The position numbers and the translations under genes were made by a program. The notes beneath the pieces are model-generated. The model was not told the DNA's origin, searched no databases, and was given only the letters and a program-made list of their open reading frames with translations. From positions 8,748,501 through 8,812,500 of the forward strand of contig OY747704.1 of the NCBI GenBank assembly GCA_963556495.2: 64,000 nt of DNA, written 5' to 3'. Positions 55,946-64,000 of the stretch are shown here, in pieces (the first letter of the stretch is position 1; each line of letters starts with the position of its first letter). Source of the stretch: Valencia hispanica (taxonomy: Eukaryota; Chordata; Actinopteri; Cyprinodontiformes; Valenciidae).

Positions 55946-57536
55946 GAAGATTTGTGCCAAAAGATAAATCAAAAAATACAGTCTCACACAAAATCTACCA
56001 GAATAATGCAACCAAATAAACCAAAATTTGTTTTTACTTCCTAACTATTCTTATTTTTTTGACACAACTTTTTGGTTCTTCAATATTTAGGCTTTTATTC
56101 TGAAGAGTGTTTCACACGTTGGGATTTTATTTTTCTCTCAAAAAGAAAAAGGAAAGAACACTAACACTTTCTGGGGTTCTCTTGTCTCCAGAAATAATAT
56201 TTGTTAATAAAAACAACTATATGATTAATTTCAAAACATGATGCAGCGACTGTTTCCCTTTGTCCCCCACCAGCAACACATAACTTTATCCATATTGAGA
56301 ACATCTGAACCATTAAAAAATCAGTGAAAATAAATAAACCTAGATAACAAGGTAAGAAAGAGCACATCCTTTCTCCCTGTCATGATTATTGTATCCTATT
56401 GTATCCTATTGTATCCACTGTTATCACTATTATCAGTCTTCTCCAAATGTAAGCCAAAGATGTAAAAAGTACTGATAGAAGGTACTACAGAAAGAAAATA
56501 ATCCGGTATGATAACGTTTTTGAGCAATAAAACAGATAAATTAACGTCAAACAACAATTTGGTGCATTACCGCCACCAACTGGCTTGGAGTGTTGACTGG
56601 AATAACGCTCAAACAAATAAATTTTTCTTCTTTTTAAACTCTTATATCCTGTCATACAAGTGAGTTTCCAGGTAACGCTCTTCTTCTTCTTTTAAATGGC
56701 GTCTGACAAACAGCGAGGCACTCACTCCAAACTCACATAACCAATGAGATTAGAGTGCTGAAAAGCCCCCCCCCCCCCCATTAAGCCCCTCCCATTATAT
56801 ATATAAATATATATATATATATAAAGATCCTCCATTCCCTCATTTCTAAATCGTTCAGAAGCATACCTGCTCCATATTAATTGTAACCACCTACCTGTTT
56901 CTCCACTTCAGCCACAACGTTTGGATCTATGATTGCAGCTTTTTCTCTTTCTCTCACCCTGATCCCTGTTCTCAATAAACGTTTTAAAACCGATTGTTGC
57001 TGTCTGAAGTTGTTGCCAGATTTAGAGTTTTTTTGTGACAAAACATGTCAACCTGTGCACCAGTTTAAACGCATATTGAAGTGTTTTTTTTTTTGCTGTT
57101 TTGCTTTTCCTTTTGACAGCTAAGGCTTGGCTGCTTTGCTTGCTGTTTGTTTTTTTGTTGTTGACAATAGAGCTCTCCAAAGCAGAAGGAAGAGCTGAGC
57201 TGACCGAAAACAGGTTTAAGGAGCTGAGAACACGAGAACCTGTTTCCTTTCTAAAGAAAAGTGGGTGGAGCAGACAGAGGAAGCGTCTAACTCAGACCGT
57301 GTAGGAAGACCTGCTTGCCCACGGTTTACACCCCACATTGAAACCACCCCCCTAACATCCATAGAACGTAGAGCAGGTGTTAAAGATTTGACAGGTGTCA
57401 CTGTCAACCACAGCAAGCCAAAGGGGTTGGGCTCTGCAGGTGGTTCAAAGAGGAGGACCGTACAGACAGTCGACCTGACATGCAGCACCCTCTGCTATGA
57501 ACCTGTGTCCCCTCAGAGAAAACCAGAGAGCCACCC
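55946..57536 (+). other. arid3 intron with small simple repeats
   Basis: A threefold 10-base repeat (TATTGTATCC, 56388-56416), a run of about 14 C (56766-56779) and an (AT)n stretch (56796-56824). Near 56810-57000 a TATA-like run, CCTGATCCCTGTTCTCAATA and AACG could be a decayed LTR upstream of the gag-like frames that follow, but I cannot define its ends. Confidence 0.4.
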
Positions 57537-58592
57537 TTGGGACTCATGTTGATTATACCACCTGGCGCAACCATGGGGTATGATCAGGTGCAATCCTTCC
57601 CACCTCCACGTAGGCTAGACCAGGATTTCACGCCATACTGTGATCGGAACCAGCATTTGATGATTCAGATTAAACAGGACGACCTCGTGAGTATGGCATG
57701 TGTACACGTCAGCTTGAATCCCTGGCCCAAGACATAGATCATTTCGATCCAATCAGTCAAGAATTGAATATTGACAATTATTTAAAGGAGGTCGAACGTT
57801 GCCTCCTACACCTGCCCTACTCGTTGTCATGTGAGAAATTAAAACTTATTTGGAAAACCTCAAGGGCATTTCATACTTTCATGGAAACTTTACCTCGTGA
57901 GATTCGAGACCATTATTGTATCCTCTGCCAGGCGCTGAGGGAAGAGTTTTTGGTCTATATAGATCATGCCTACAACGGTGGGTGCTTTCTCGGTTAAGCA
58001 AAAGAAACACGAACCGCCCTCAAAATATTACCGTCACTTAAGAACTGCATATTTTCAGGGATGTATTGCTCCAGGTTTAGAGGGAGATCAGGTTTTTAAA
58101 TCCTTATTACTTCATTACCTCCATGAAAGTATGAGTTTTGAGGTGACCATGTACTGCAGAACAAGGAAACTAAATCCCCATCTGCATGACTAAGCATGGT
58201 TCCAGTTCTCACAGCTGACAAGGGTGACCTGGTCAGCTGGAGAACTGCATCTGTGAGAAACCATTTTTACTGGGATCTCTCCAGTAAAAATACCACGTTC
58301 TCTGACATTTTAATGCAAATTATTTCACACATAACCTGCATGTCACTCATACTGTAAGATCTGTTTAGAAGGATGTGTCAAAGTTAATTCTCTTTTGGAC
58401 ACAGAATCAGAGATTAGCTTGACGTGTGCAACTCTGTCTGAGGAGGGAACCAGAGCCATGCCGTCTTCTGGGAAACCATTCCAGGTAAAAGTCTGTGACC
58501 CAGGCATCACCAGCCACTGCCAAGAATGGAGCCTGGTGCTCTGTGGTAGTTCCAGACTAGGAGCTGAGCGCCGAATCCTGTGGGATTTCTAG
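57537..58592 (+). pseudogene. Retroelement gag-protease relic
   Basis: Plus-strand frames with breaks. 57720-58190 gives a capsid-like stretch: DPISQELNIDNYLKEVERCL, LSCEKLKLIWKTSRAFHTFM, TLPREIRDHYCILCQALREE, YYRHLRTAYFQG and GDQVFKSLLLHYLHESM, of the kind seen in LTR-retroelement Gag proteins that require a KY/HLR motif. At 58395 LLDTESEISLTCATL corresponds to an aspartic protease start in which the usual DTG/DSG is DTE, so the catalytic site is damaged. Reverse transcriptase is not found. An LTR on the same strand follows at 59700. Retrovirus-like or Gypsy origin is unresolved; only described, not reconstructed. Confidence 0.6.
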
Positions 58593-59699
58593 AGAAGATG
58601 GCTCGCCATCAACGACCAAAAGGGAGTTTATCTTAACTCACACCCATGACTCCTTAGCATGTGACCAGAATAGCCCCAAAGCCTCATGTGACCTCTTCCA
58701 ACAGGTGACACCCTGGCTTTCAAAGGCTCATATGACCCAAACCTGCAACCAAGGATACTTATCCTGCTGTCCGCTCCATCCATCCCAGCTACTCAGCAGG
58801 GATATTAAAATAATCATTTTCAGGACTTGTAGTTTCTTTTTGAAGTGGTTAAATGATGGGTGACTCACTGGTATAATTTAACCCAAAACTTTGTTAGAGA
58901 AGCTGACATGATGTAGAAATCCTGATAACTACTACAACTCTGCCACCCTCACAAACCCACCTGACATAGCTGAACCCAGTTATTTCAATGTTTGTTAATA
59001 AAAAATAATTCAGCCTTTCACCCATTAAATTGAATTTGACTTTCTCACCTACCTAGGAAAGGCAGATTGTACAGTCACACTATTGCCTTCACAGTGGTTC
59101 TTCCTGTAACTGAATGATTGACACTGCAGTAATGTTGCACACCACCTACAGGCGAATCAAACAATTGCAGACTAGGACCAACTTGTTACATGGTTTGTAG
59201 CTTTTTCCCATTCTAATAGCACAAGCTGGACCCAGTGCCTGATGGGAGCTAACTATTCAACATTTTACCCCAAATATCATACTCCCGCCCTGTCCTGTCC
59301 TTTCCCCTCTCCATACTTGCAAGCATTGATGACAAATCAGACCAGAACTATGATGATGATAATGTGGGTAATTGTATTTAGTTTTTTTATATATATTTCT
59401 TACAATTTAAAATTTTATTAGCAGTATGTTATTCTCTTCCCAGACTCAAGTGGCCTTGCCCAGACAAACATCTTGAAGTAATGGACCCTAACATAGCTCA
59501 AAAAGAAATGCATCCCACTCTTCAAACCTAAAGGGGTCGGGGGGGGGGTGAGAGGACCCATATACTTTGTTCTATTTGTTCTTCAAATAGACTGAACTAT
59601 TAAACCTTCCTTGCCACGAAAGGAAAGCACAGTTTCTTGGTTCACATGAAAACGAATCCCTTTCTTGTTCCAAAAACTGAACATTTGATCCACTCTTCA
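58593..59699 (+). other. No recognised gene, possible decayed retroelement interior
   Basis: Between the gag-protease relic and the LTR at 59700. AT-rich with many stops in all frames. A G-run is at 59538-59548. If gag and LTR belong together, about all of pol has been deleted here. Confidence 0.35.
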
Positions 59700-60738
59700 G
59701 CACTGGGATCCAATTTCCACAAATGAACTGAACAGACTGCATTTCCCAGCATTCCTAGCTGTGCCCCCAAGGCATTCCCATTGGTCCGTGGCCAATAATG
59801 ACATCGCAAAGTTTATAAGAGGCGTATGGAATGTGTGGACAAGGGACTGGTAGGTCATCTCAGGTATAATAAAAACTGTTAATTTTATTTCTACTTTTAT
59901 GTGTCTGGGCAGAGATATAGGTCAGAACGAGAGAAATCGGTCATTGTTGGTTTGATGTGTCTTTAAACGCTGAAATCGTGGGCTCACTAGAGTCGCCACA
60001 TGCTTGTGTTCTTGTGAATTGTTTTATTTCCTGGGCGTTTTCAAACTGTTTTTTATCCTTAGGGAGCCCGTGTTCTCTATCTCTTTCATCTTTTTTCTCT
60101 CTCTCACACTGATTATATTTTGTGCAGCATTCAGGTTCTGTCCACCGTAACGCCTGGGGCTATAAGCCAAAAGCTAACTCCATTGTTTTTTGCTCCTTTG
60201 TTAAAGCCATAGTTCCTACTCACATGGAAGAGCTCGTACATGCCCTGTTGCTCAGCTCCATTGTTAGCCAAAGCTAACTCCATTGTGCTTTGTATCCAAT
60301 ATGCCGTGTCTTTTGTTTGAATCCCCCTGGAGCAAAGGATTAACCCACCTTTTGGCAGCTATGCCACTTTAGCATACACATCTGTGCATGCCTTGGTTTC
60401 TACCTACGAGAAGGATCTAATGCATGTCTTCTTATGATAAATGGTGTTCTGAAGTAATTCTCTCATGCTTATGGTTTGTTCCATCCACATATTATTCATT
60501 TTCTAAGATAATAGTATCTAAGGTAGTAGTTAGTTTGCATGCTTTAGAACAGATGGGATTTATTAACGTAATGCTTTGGCTGTAAGGTTGATCTGTTTAC
60601 TTCATAAACCCCCTATATTTTAAGGAGAAGCTTTCTGTGCTTGCTTGGTGTATGTATGCAATTATTGTCCACGGGTGTTTTGGAACTCATACTTTCAGAA
60701 GTGACTGGGTGTCTGGTATTGTAATTTGCTCAAAAAGA
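59700..60738 (+). mobile_element. Retrovirus-like LTR (copy 6)
   Basis: Plus-strand LTR of about 1.0 kb. Its start CACTGGGATCCAATTTCCAC corresponds to TGTTGGGATCCA of copy 4. A TATA-like TTTATAAGAGGCG lies at 59811. The inner segments GTGTCTGGGCAGAGAT, CGGTCATTGTTGG and TTTGCATGCTTTAGAACAGA match the copy at 27650-28678. A degenerate primer-binding-like TTATGCCCCAAACTTCAATT follows at 60741. Confidence 0.6.
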
Positions 60739-60865
60739 GCTTATGCCCCAAACTTCAATTAATAAATTAAAACTTGAACCTCATAAATAATTAGATTAAT
60801 ATTAAATTGTTGATCAGAGTTATTGATGGTTATGTAAACCAGACATTAATCGCACTTGCTGTGGC

Positions 60866-61188
60866 TGTCATGCTGCCCTATTCACCCTCTCCTAATCATC
60901 GTCCTCACCTGTGTCTCCCATCAACCACACCTGATCCTCCTTAACCTTCTGCCTTTATAACCCGTCACTCAGAGCTGGATCATTGTCGATGTCTCCATGG
61001 TGTGTTGTCCTGCTGTTATCCTGTCCTGCTGGTCCGATGTCCTGTCTCTCTGTTCCTGCCGTCATCATCATCATCATCACCATCATCATCATTATCCCCT
61101 CCTCCAGCAGCAGCACTCTCCAATAAACATCCTTGCACTTTACCCGCGACTGCATTTGGGTCCATGCTTCACACTGCATATCCTGACA
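60866..61188 (+). repeat. 5' LTR
   Basis: 323 bases starting TGTCATGCTG. It contains a TTTATAA at 60953 (TATA-like) and CCAATAAACATCC at 61119 (polyadenylation signal). A (CAT)n tract (61062-61094) makes it longer than the 3' LTR at that place. The 3' LTR has an extra 12 bases (CTTCCCCTTACT region) and a changed TATA (TTGATAA). Confidence 0.92.
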
Positions 61189-61207
61189 GACTGATCCGGT
61201 CATAAGA

Positions 61208-62596
61208 ATGGACCCAGTAGAAGCCAAAGACCCTGAAGTCCTGCAGGCACTCTGGTGTCGGCTGGATAAGATCTCCAGCTTGACCCATCCATCGGTTCGC
61301 CTTACCAGAGCGGAGGATTTCCTTCTGGAGACTCTCCCCCGGTTCACTTCCAGCCTCAGCCCACTCGATGTGGAGGAATTGGAGGAAGCAGCTGAGTATG
61401 TCCTCCTAACAGCCTAGGAGCAGACGTCTCGAGCTGGGAGGCGATCCACTCCCTCAACAGCCAGTAGATATTCCACCAACGTCGGCTGCATCTCCGCGCT
61501 GCACGCACCACCGGTTCTCTCCCCCACTGTCTTAGCTCCTCTTCCAGCTGGCTTTCTGAGGGGTCCACTTACTCTCCCTGCTTCAGCCAGCCTGGCAGAC
61601 GTGGCTGCAATGACAGGTTAATCTGCCACCGCAGGATTGGGTCCTCCTCACATCAGCGAAGAGGAGCCATTTGAGTTTTTCTATGGGGACAAGATTGCCT
61701 ATCTCTGTTCCAGGGGGGATCCAGCGCCTCACCGCAGATGGCAACGGCGTCGAGGCAGAGCCGCTTCTGGGGTGGAAGTCCGAGCTGTCTGCTCGTCCCC
61801 GGTCCTCCCTGTCTCAATCAGCACACCGGCTCCTCCCAGTCCTTCAGCTCTCGTCAGGCCGTCGAGACCAGAATCCCCCGTCAGGCCGTCGAGGCCAGCT
61901 CCTCCAGTCAGTTCGTTGAGGCCAGCTCCTCCAGTCAGTTCGTTGAGGCCAGCTCCTCCAGTCAGCCCGTTGAGGCAAGCTCCTCCAGTCAGCCAGTCTG
62001 TTCCTGCCAGTGAGGTGGTCAGCCTGCCAGTCCCAGAGCCTGCTGCCATCGTGGCTGCTGACTTCCTGGCAGTAACAGTGGCAGCTCTCCAGCGAACGAA
62101 TTTCCCCATGGATTGCCAGGGGTCCCCAGAGAGGGTCAGGGAGGACCCATCCCCGTCGCTAGAGCTCCCAGGGAGGGTCATGGAGGACCCATCCCCGTCG
62201 CTAGAACTCCCAGGGAGGATCATGGAGGACCCGTCCCCATCGCTAGAGCTCCCAGGGAGGGTCATGGAGGACCTGTCCCCGTTGCTAGAGCTCCCAGGGA
62301 GGGTCAAGGATGACCCGTCATTGCCACTGGAGCCTTTTCGCCGCCGACAGCCGGCCTACGAGCCTTCTGATTCAGCTCAGCCGGCCTCCGTGCCGCCAGA
62401 CTCAGCTCAGCCGGCCGCCGCGCCGTCAGAGTCAGCTCAGCCGGCCTCCCCGCCACCATTTCAGCTCAGCCGGCCTCCGTGCCATGGGAGGACCACCAGG
62501 CCGTCCCCCCAGCCGTTGCCCACCCGGAGGACGCCACCCGGGCCGTCTGCCCGACCGCCGTCCAGCCAGGGGACGCCGCCCGGGCCGTCCGTCTGA
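61208..62596 (+). pseudogene. Proline-rich ORF of the LTR element, two in-frame stops
   Basis: ATG at 61208, 19 bases after the LTR, gives MDPVEAKDPEVLQALWCRLD and ISSLTHPSVRLTRAEDFLLE, an alpha-helical start. Stops at 61415 (TAG) and 61619 (TAA) lie in the same frame, which then stays open to 62596. The C-terminal part is made of three repeat arrays: a 9-residue unit (RPAPPVSSL, 61890-61995), a 14-residue unit (VMEDPSPSLELPGR, five times, 62132-62320) and a 10-residue unit (DSAQPASVPP, three to four times, 62365-62460). It is then Pro/Arg-rich. Probably a Gag-like or packaging protein by position, but I recognise no known domain. Confidence 0.65.
61890..62475. repeat. Three coding minisatellites (27, 42 and 30 bp)
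   Basis: Tandem units: GCTCCTCCAGTCAGTTCGTT-type (27 bases) at 61890-61995, GAGGACCCATCCCCGTCGCT-type (42 bases) at 62132-62320 and GACTCAGCTCAGCCGGCC-type (30 bases) at 62365-62475. All periods are multiples of three, so copy-number change keeps the frame. Confidence 0.9.
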
Positions 62597-62807
62597 CCGC
62601 CCTCCAGCCAGGGGACGCCACCCCACTGTCCGTCAGACCTTTATGTCCTCAGGGGCCACCCATCTGGCCATTCACCAGACTTCCAGGGGCGTACCCACAA
62701 AGACTCAGGCCCTTTCTCCGTGGGCCCCCTCCACCCACCCTGGCAAGGGTGCTTCCTTTTTTTTCTTCTCTCTTCTTTCCACAGCGTTTGGAATCCGCCT
62801 TTAAAGG

Positions 62808-63117
62808 GGTCCTGCTGCCCTATTCACCCTCTCCTAATCATCATCCTCACCTTTGTCTCCCATCAACCACATCTGATCCTGCTTGACCTTCTGCCTTGAT
62901 AACCCGTCACCTTCCCCTTACTCAGCGCCGGATCATTGTTGATGTCTCCATGGTGTGTTGTCCTGCTGTTATCCTGTCCTGCTTGTCTGATGTCCTGTCT
63001 CTCCGTTCCTGCCGTCATCACCATCACCTCCTCCACCAGCAGCACTCTCCAATAAACATCCTTGCACTTTACCCGCGACTGCATTTGGGTCAATGCTTCA
63101 CACCGCCTATCCTGACA
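62808..63117 (+). repeat. 3' LTR
   Basis: 310 bases aligned to the 5' LTR. It starts GGTCCTGCTGCC where the 5' LTR has TGTCATGCTGCC, so the first T is changed. It lacks most of the (CAT)n tract. It ends CCTGACA at 63117 next to GTGGC. Confidence 0.92.
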
Positions 63118-63122
63118 GTGGC

Positions 63123-63628
63123 ACATTTTCATACACGTTTCTGTTCAAATTTTGCTATTTCTATTTGATCTGTCTTTTTCCACCTGCCACTCATCAGAAA
63201 TTACCAGCTTAAACAGTCCTGAGGCTTTTACCCAAACCATCTAGTCAAAGATCCTTCCAGATCAGTTGATTTTATTTTATACTCAGAACGAGATGTTTGG
63301 AATCATTTCTTTGAAGATGTCTCTGCAACTCTTTTTGGCACACATAATGGTGCTTTTCTGGGAAAACACCTTTGCATACTGCTCCAGAGATTTAAAGGAT
63401 AAGGTCACTTTTTTAGAATGTAATATTTTCAACTGTTTTGTGATTGTTCAGCGGGGAAACTAATCGATGTTTGAGGGTGAAAGTGGAAATATGTGTGTGC
63501 ATGAATGAACACTAAGGCTTATTAAGAAATTAATTGTTTTTGTACATTTAGATAGATTAAATGTCCAAAATATATTAAAGAGAAAGGTTTATCCTTTAAT
63601 TAATTTAATTTAATGTTAATCTCTACAG
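63123..63628 (+). other. arid3 intron, nothing recognised
   Basis: AT-rich intron leading to the last visible exon. It ends in a branch-point-compatible ATGTTAAT and the acceptor CTCTACAG. Confidence 0.5.
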
Positions 63629-63805
63629 AGGCACTTGGGCTATTCAACTGCCAATCAAGCAGGGTTGCCCTCCCTACATCACCCACGAAACACCATGTGG
63701 CAGCCATGGCTGCCCAGGCAACAGTGGCTCAGTCAGCAGCTCTGGAGCAGAACCTAATTGCTCTGGCTACCCAGGCTCCTCTCAACATTAAACTCTACAA
63801 TAAAG
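63629..63805 (+). CDS. arid3: arid3 exon (start of REKLES-type region)
   Basis: A 177-base exon between CTCTACAG and GTGAGA. Two bases complete a Glu codon with the previous exon, then ALGLFNCQSSRVALPTSPTK, HHVAAMAAQATVAQSAALEQ, NLIALATQAPLNIKLYNK, and one base of the next codon. In ARID3A an Ala/Gln-rich run ending ALEQ leads into the REKLES motif and later into QNLLAMAAQ. Here ALEQ runs directly into NLIALATQ, so the REKLES core of about 30 residues seems absent. The REKLES region serves homodimer formation and nuclear export or import in ARID3A (family knowledge). The frame is open and splice sites are good. Confidence 0.88.
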
Positions 63806-64000
63806 GTGAGAACTGTTTTCTGTGTTCTGTTTGTGTTGTTTGCCACTTGATGTGATATTCAAGCTTTTATGACACCTGTTAATGATTTTTTTTTACTATA
63901 TAAGGTAAATAGACAATGACACAAAAAATCCGAAACTAGGGTTTACTTTGCTCCTTTGCCACTTTGCTTTGGTCTTGGTCTACACACATTTAATGTCTAT
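63806..64000 (+). other. arid3 intron (continues)
   Basis: Starts with the donor GTGAGA. AT-rich intron to the end of the window; the next exon lies beyond. Confidence 0.7.

Larger units (their letters stand above)
60866..63117 (+). mobile_element. Compact non-autonomous LTR retrotransposon, 2252 bp, GTGGC duplication
   Basis: Direct LTRs (60866-61188, 62808-63117) flank an internal region with one long ORF and no polymerase, protease or integrase. The 5-bp duplication GTGGC is at 60861-60865 and 63118-63122. The 5' LTR begins TGTCATGCTGCC and both LTRs end CCTGACA. A purine tract AAAGGGG directly precedes the 3' LTR. The two LTRs differ at roughly 17-20 sites by eye plus two length differences, so this insertion is not recent. 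Needs enzymes from an autonomous partner. Confidence 0.9.

Noticed and set aside
61729..62307. Minus-strand ORF rich in Gly, Ser and Leu
   Set aside because: It is the antisense shadow of the proline-rich repeat ORF of the LTR element.

Overview
The window is vertebrate nuclear DNA, almost certainly from a teleost fish. Four plus-strand exons encode parts of an ARID3-family (AT-rich interaction domain) transcription factor. The introns between them are packed with repeat families typical of fish: Rex1, Rex3 and L2 LINEs, L1-type LINE 3' ends, Tc1, hAT, PIF/Harbinger, Gypsy and retrovirus-like LTRs. There is no bacterial, plasmid or phage signature, and I saw no tRNA, rRNA or CRISPR array.

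Host gene: exons at 2437-2509, 34415-34598, 54212-54447 and 63629-63805 splice together in frame. The intron phases at the three visible junctions are 1, 2 and 1. They encode the ARID domain, a linker with a VKKE sumoylation-type motif, and the start of the C-terminal REKLES-type region. The gene continues off both ends of the window. The introns are about 31.9, 19.6 and 9.2 kb.

Layout of the first intron: an internally deleted Rex3 lies at 303-2160, just upstream of the first exon. Next come a long L2 LINE (3446-5712), a retroviral-type LTR (5848-7627) and a truncated Harbinger copy (7675-10064). A Rex1 LINE split by an L2 (10085-13790) follows, then a Gypsy pol relic (13805-15840) and an L1-like LINE with a 3 kb GC-rich 3' UTR (16020-20060). 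After that come small Rex1, MITE and LTR pieces (20152-21815) and an L2 split by a hAT element that itself carries an L1 tail (23834-27030). The intron ends with another L2 fragment and two LTRs (27185-31482), then about 3 kb with nothing recognisable.

Second intron: an L2 tail (34738-35160), an LTR element whose LTR was hit by a Tc1 transposon (36975-38764), LINE and THAP fragments (39235-40265), Rex1 joined to an R2-like reverse transcriptase (40365-42757), and another LTR leader. A near-complete Harbinger (44606-47452), a long LTR (48671-49969) and a second full-span Harbinger (50208-53956) follow. Third intron: a hAT-like GC-rich element, proline-rich retroelement pieces, a gag-protease relic, an LTR, and a compact LTR retrotransposon with target-site duplication (60866-63117).

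The transposons are mostly dead, but several have exact ends and target duplications that let the insertion order be read. The most interesting pieces are three. Two Harbinger copies share both a truncated transposase and the same pogo-like MITE, while the accessory MADF/BESS gene is better kept. A non-autonomous LTR element encodes a protein built from three in-frame minisatellites. A host exon appears to lack the REKLES core. I found no clearly new biological system; these are leads.
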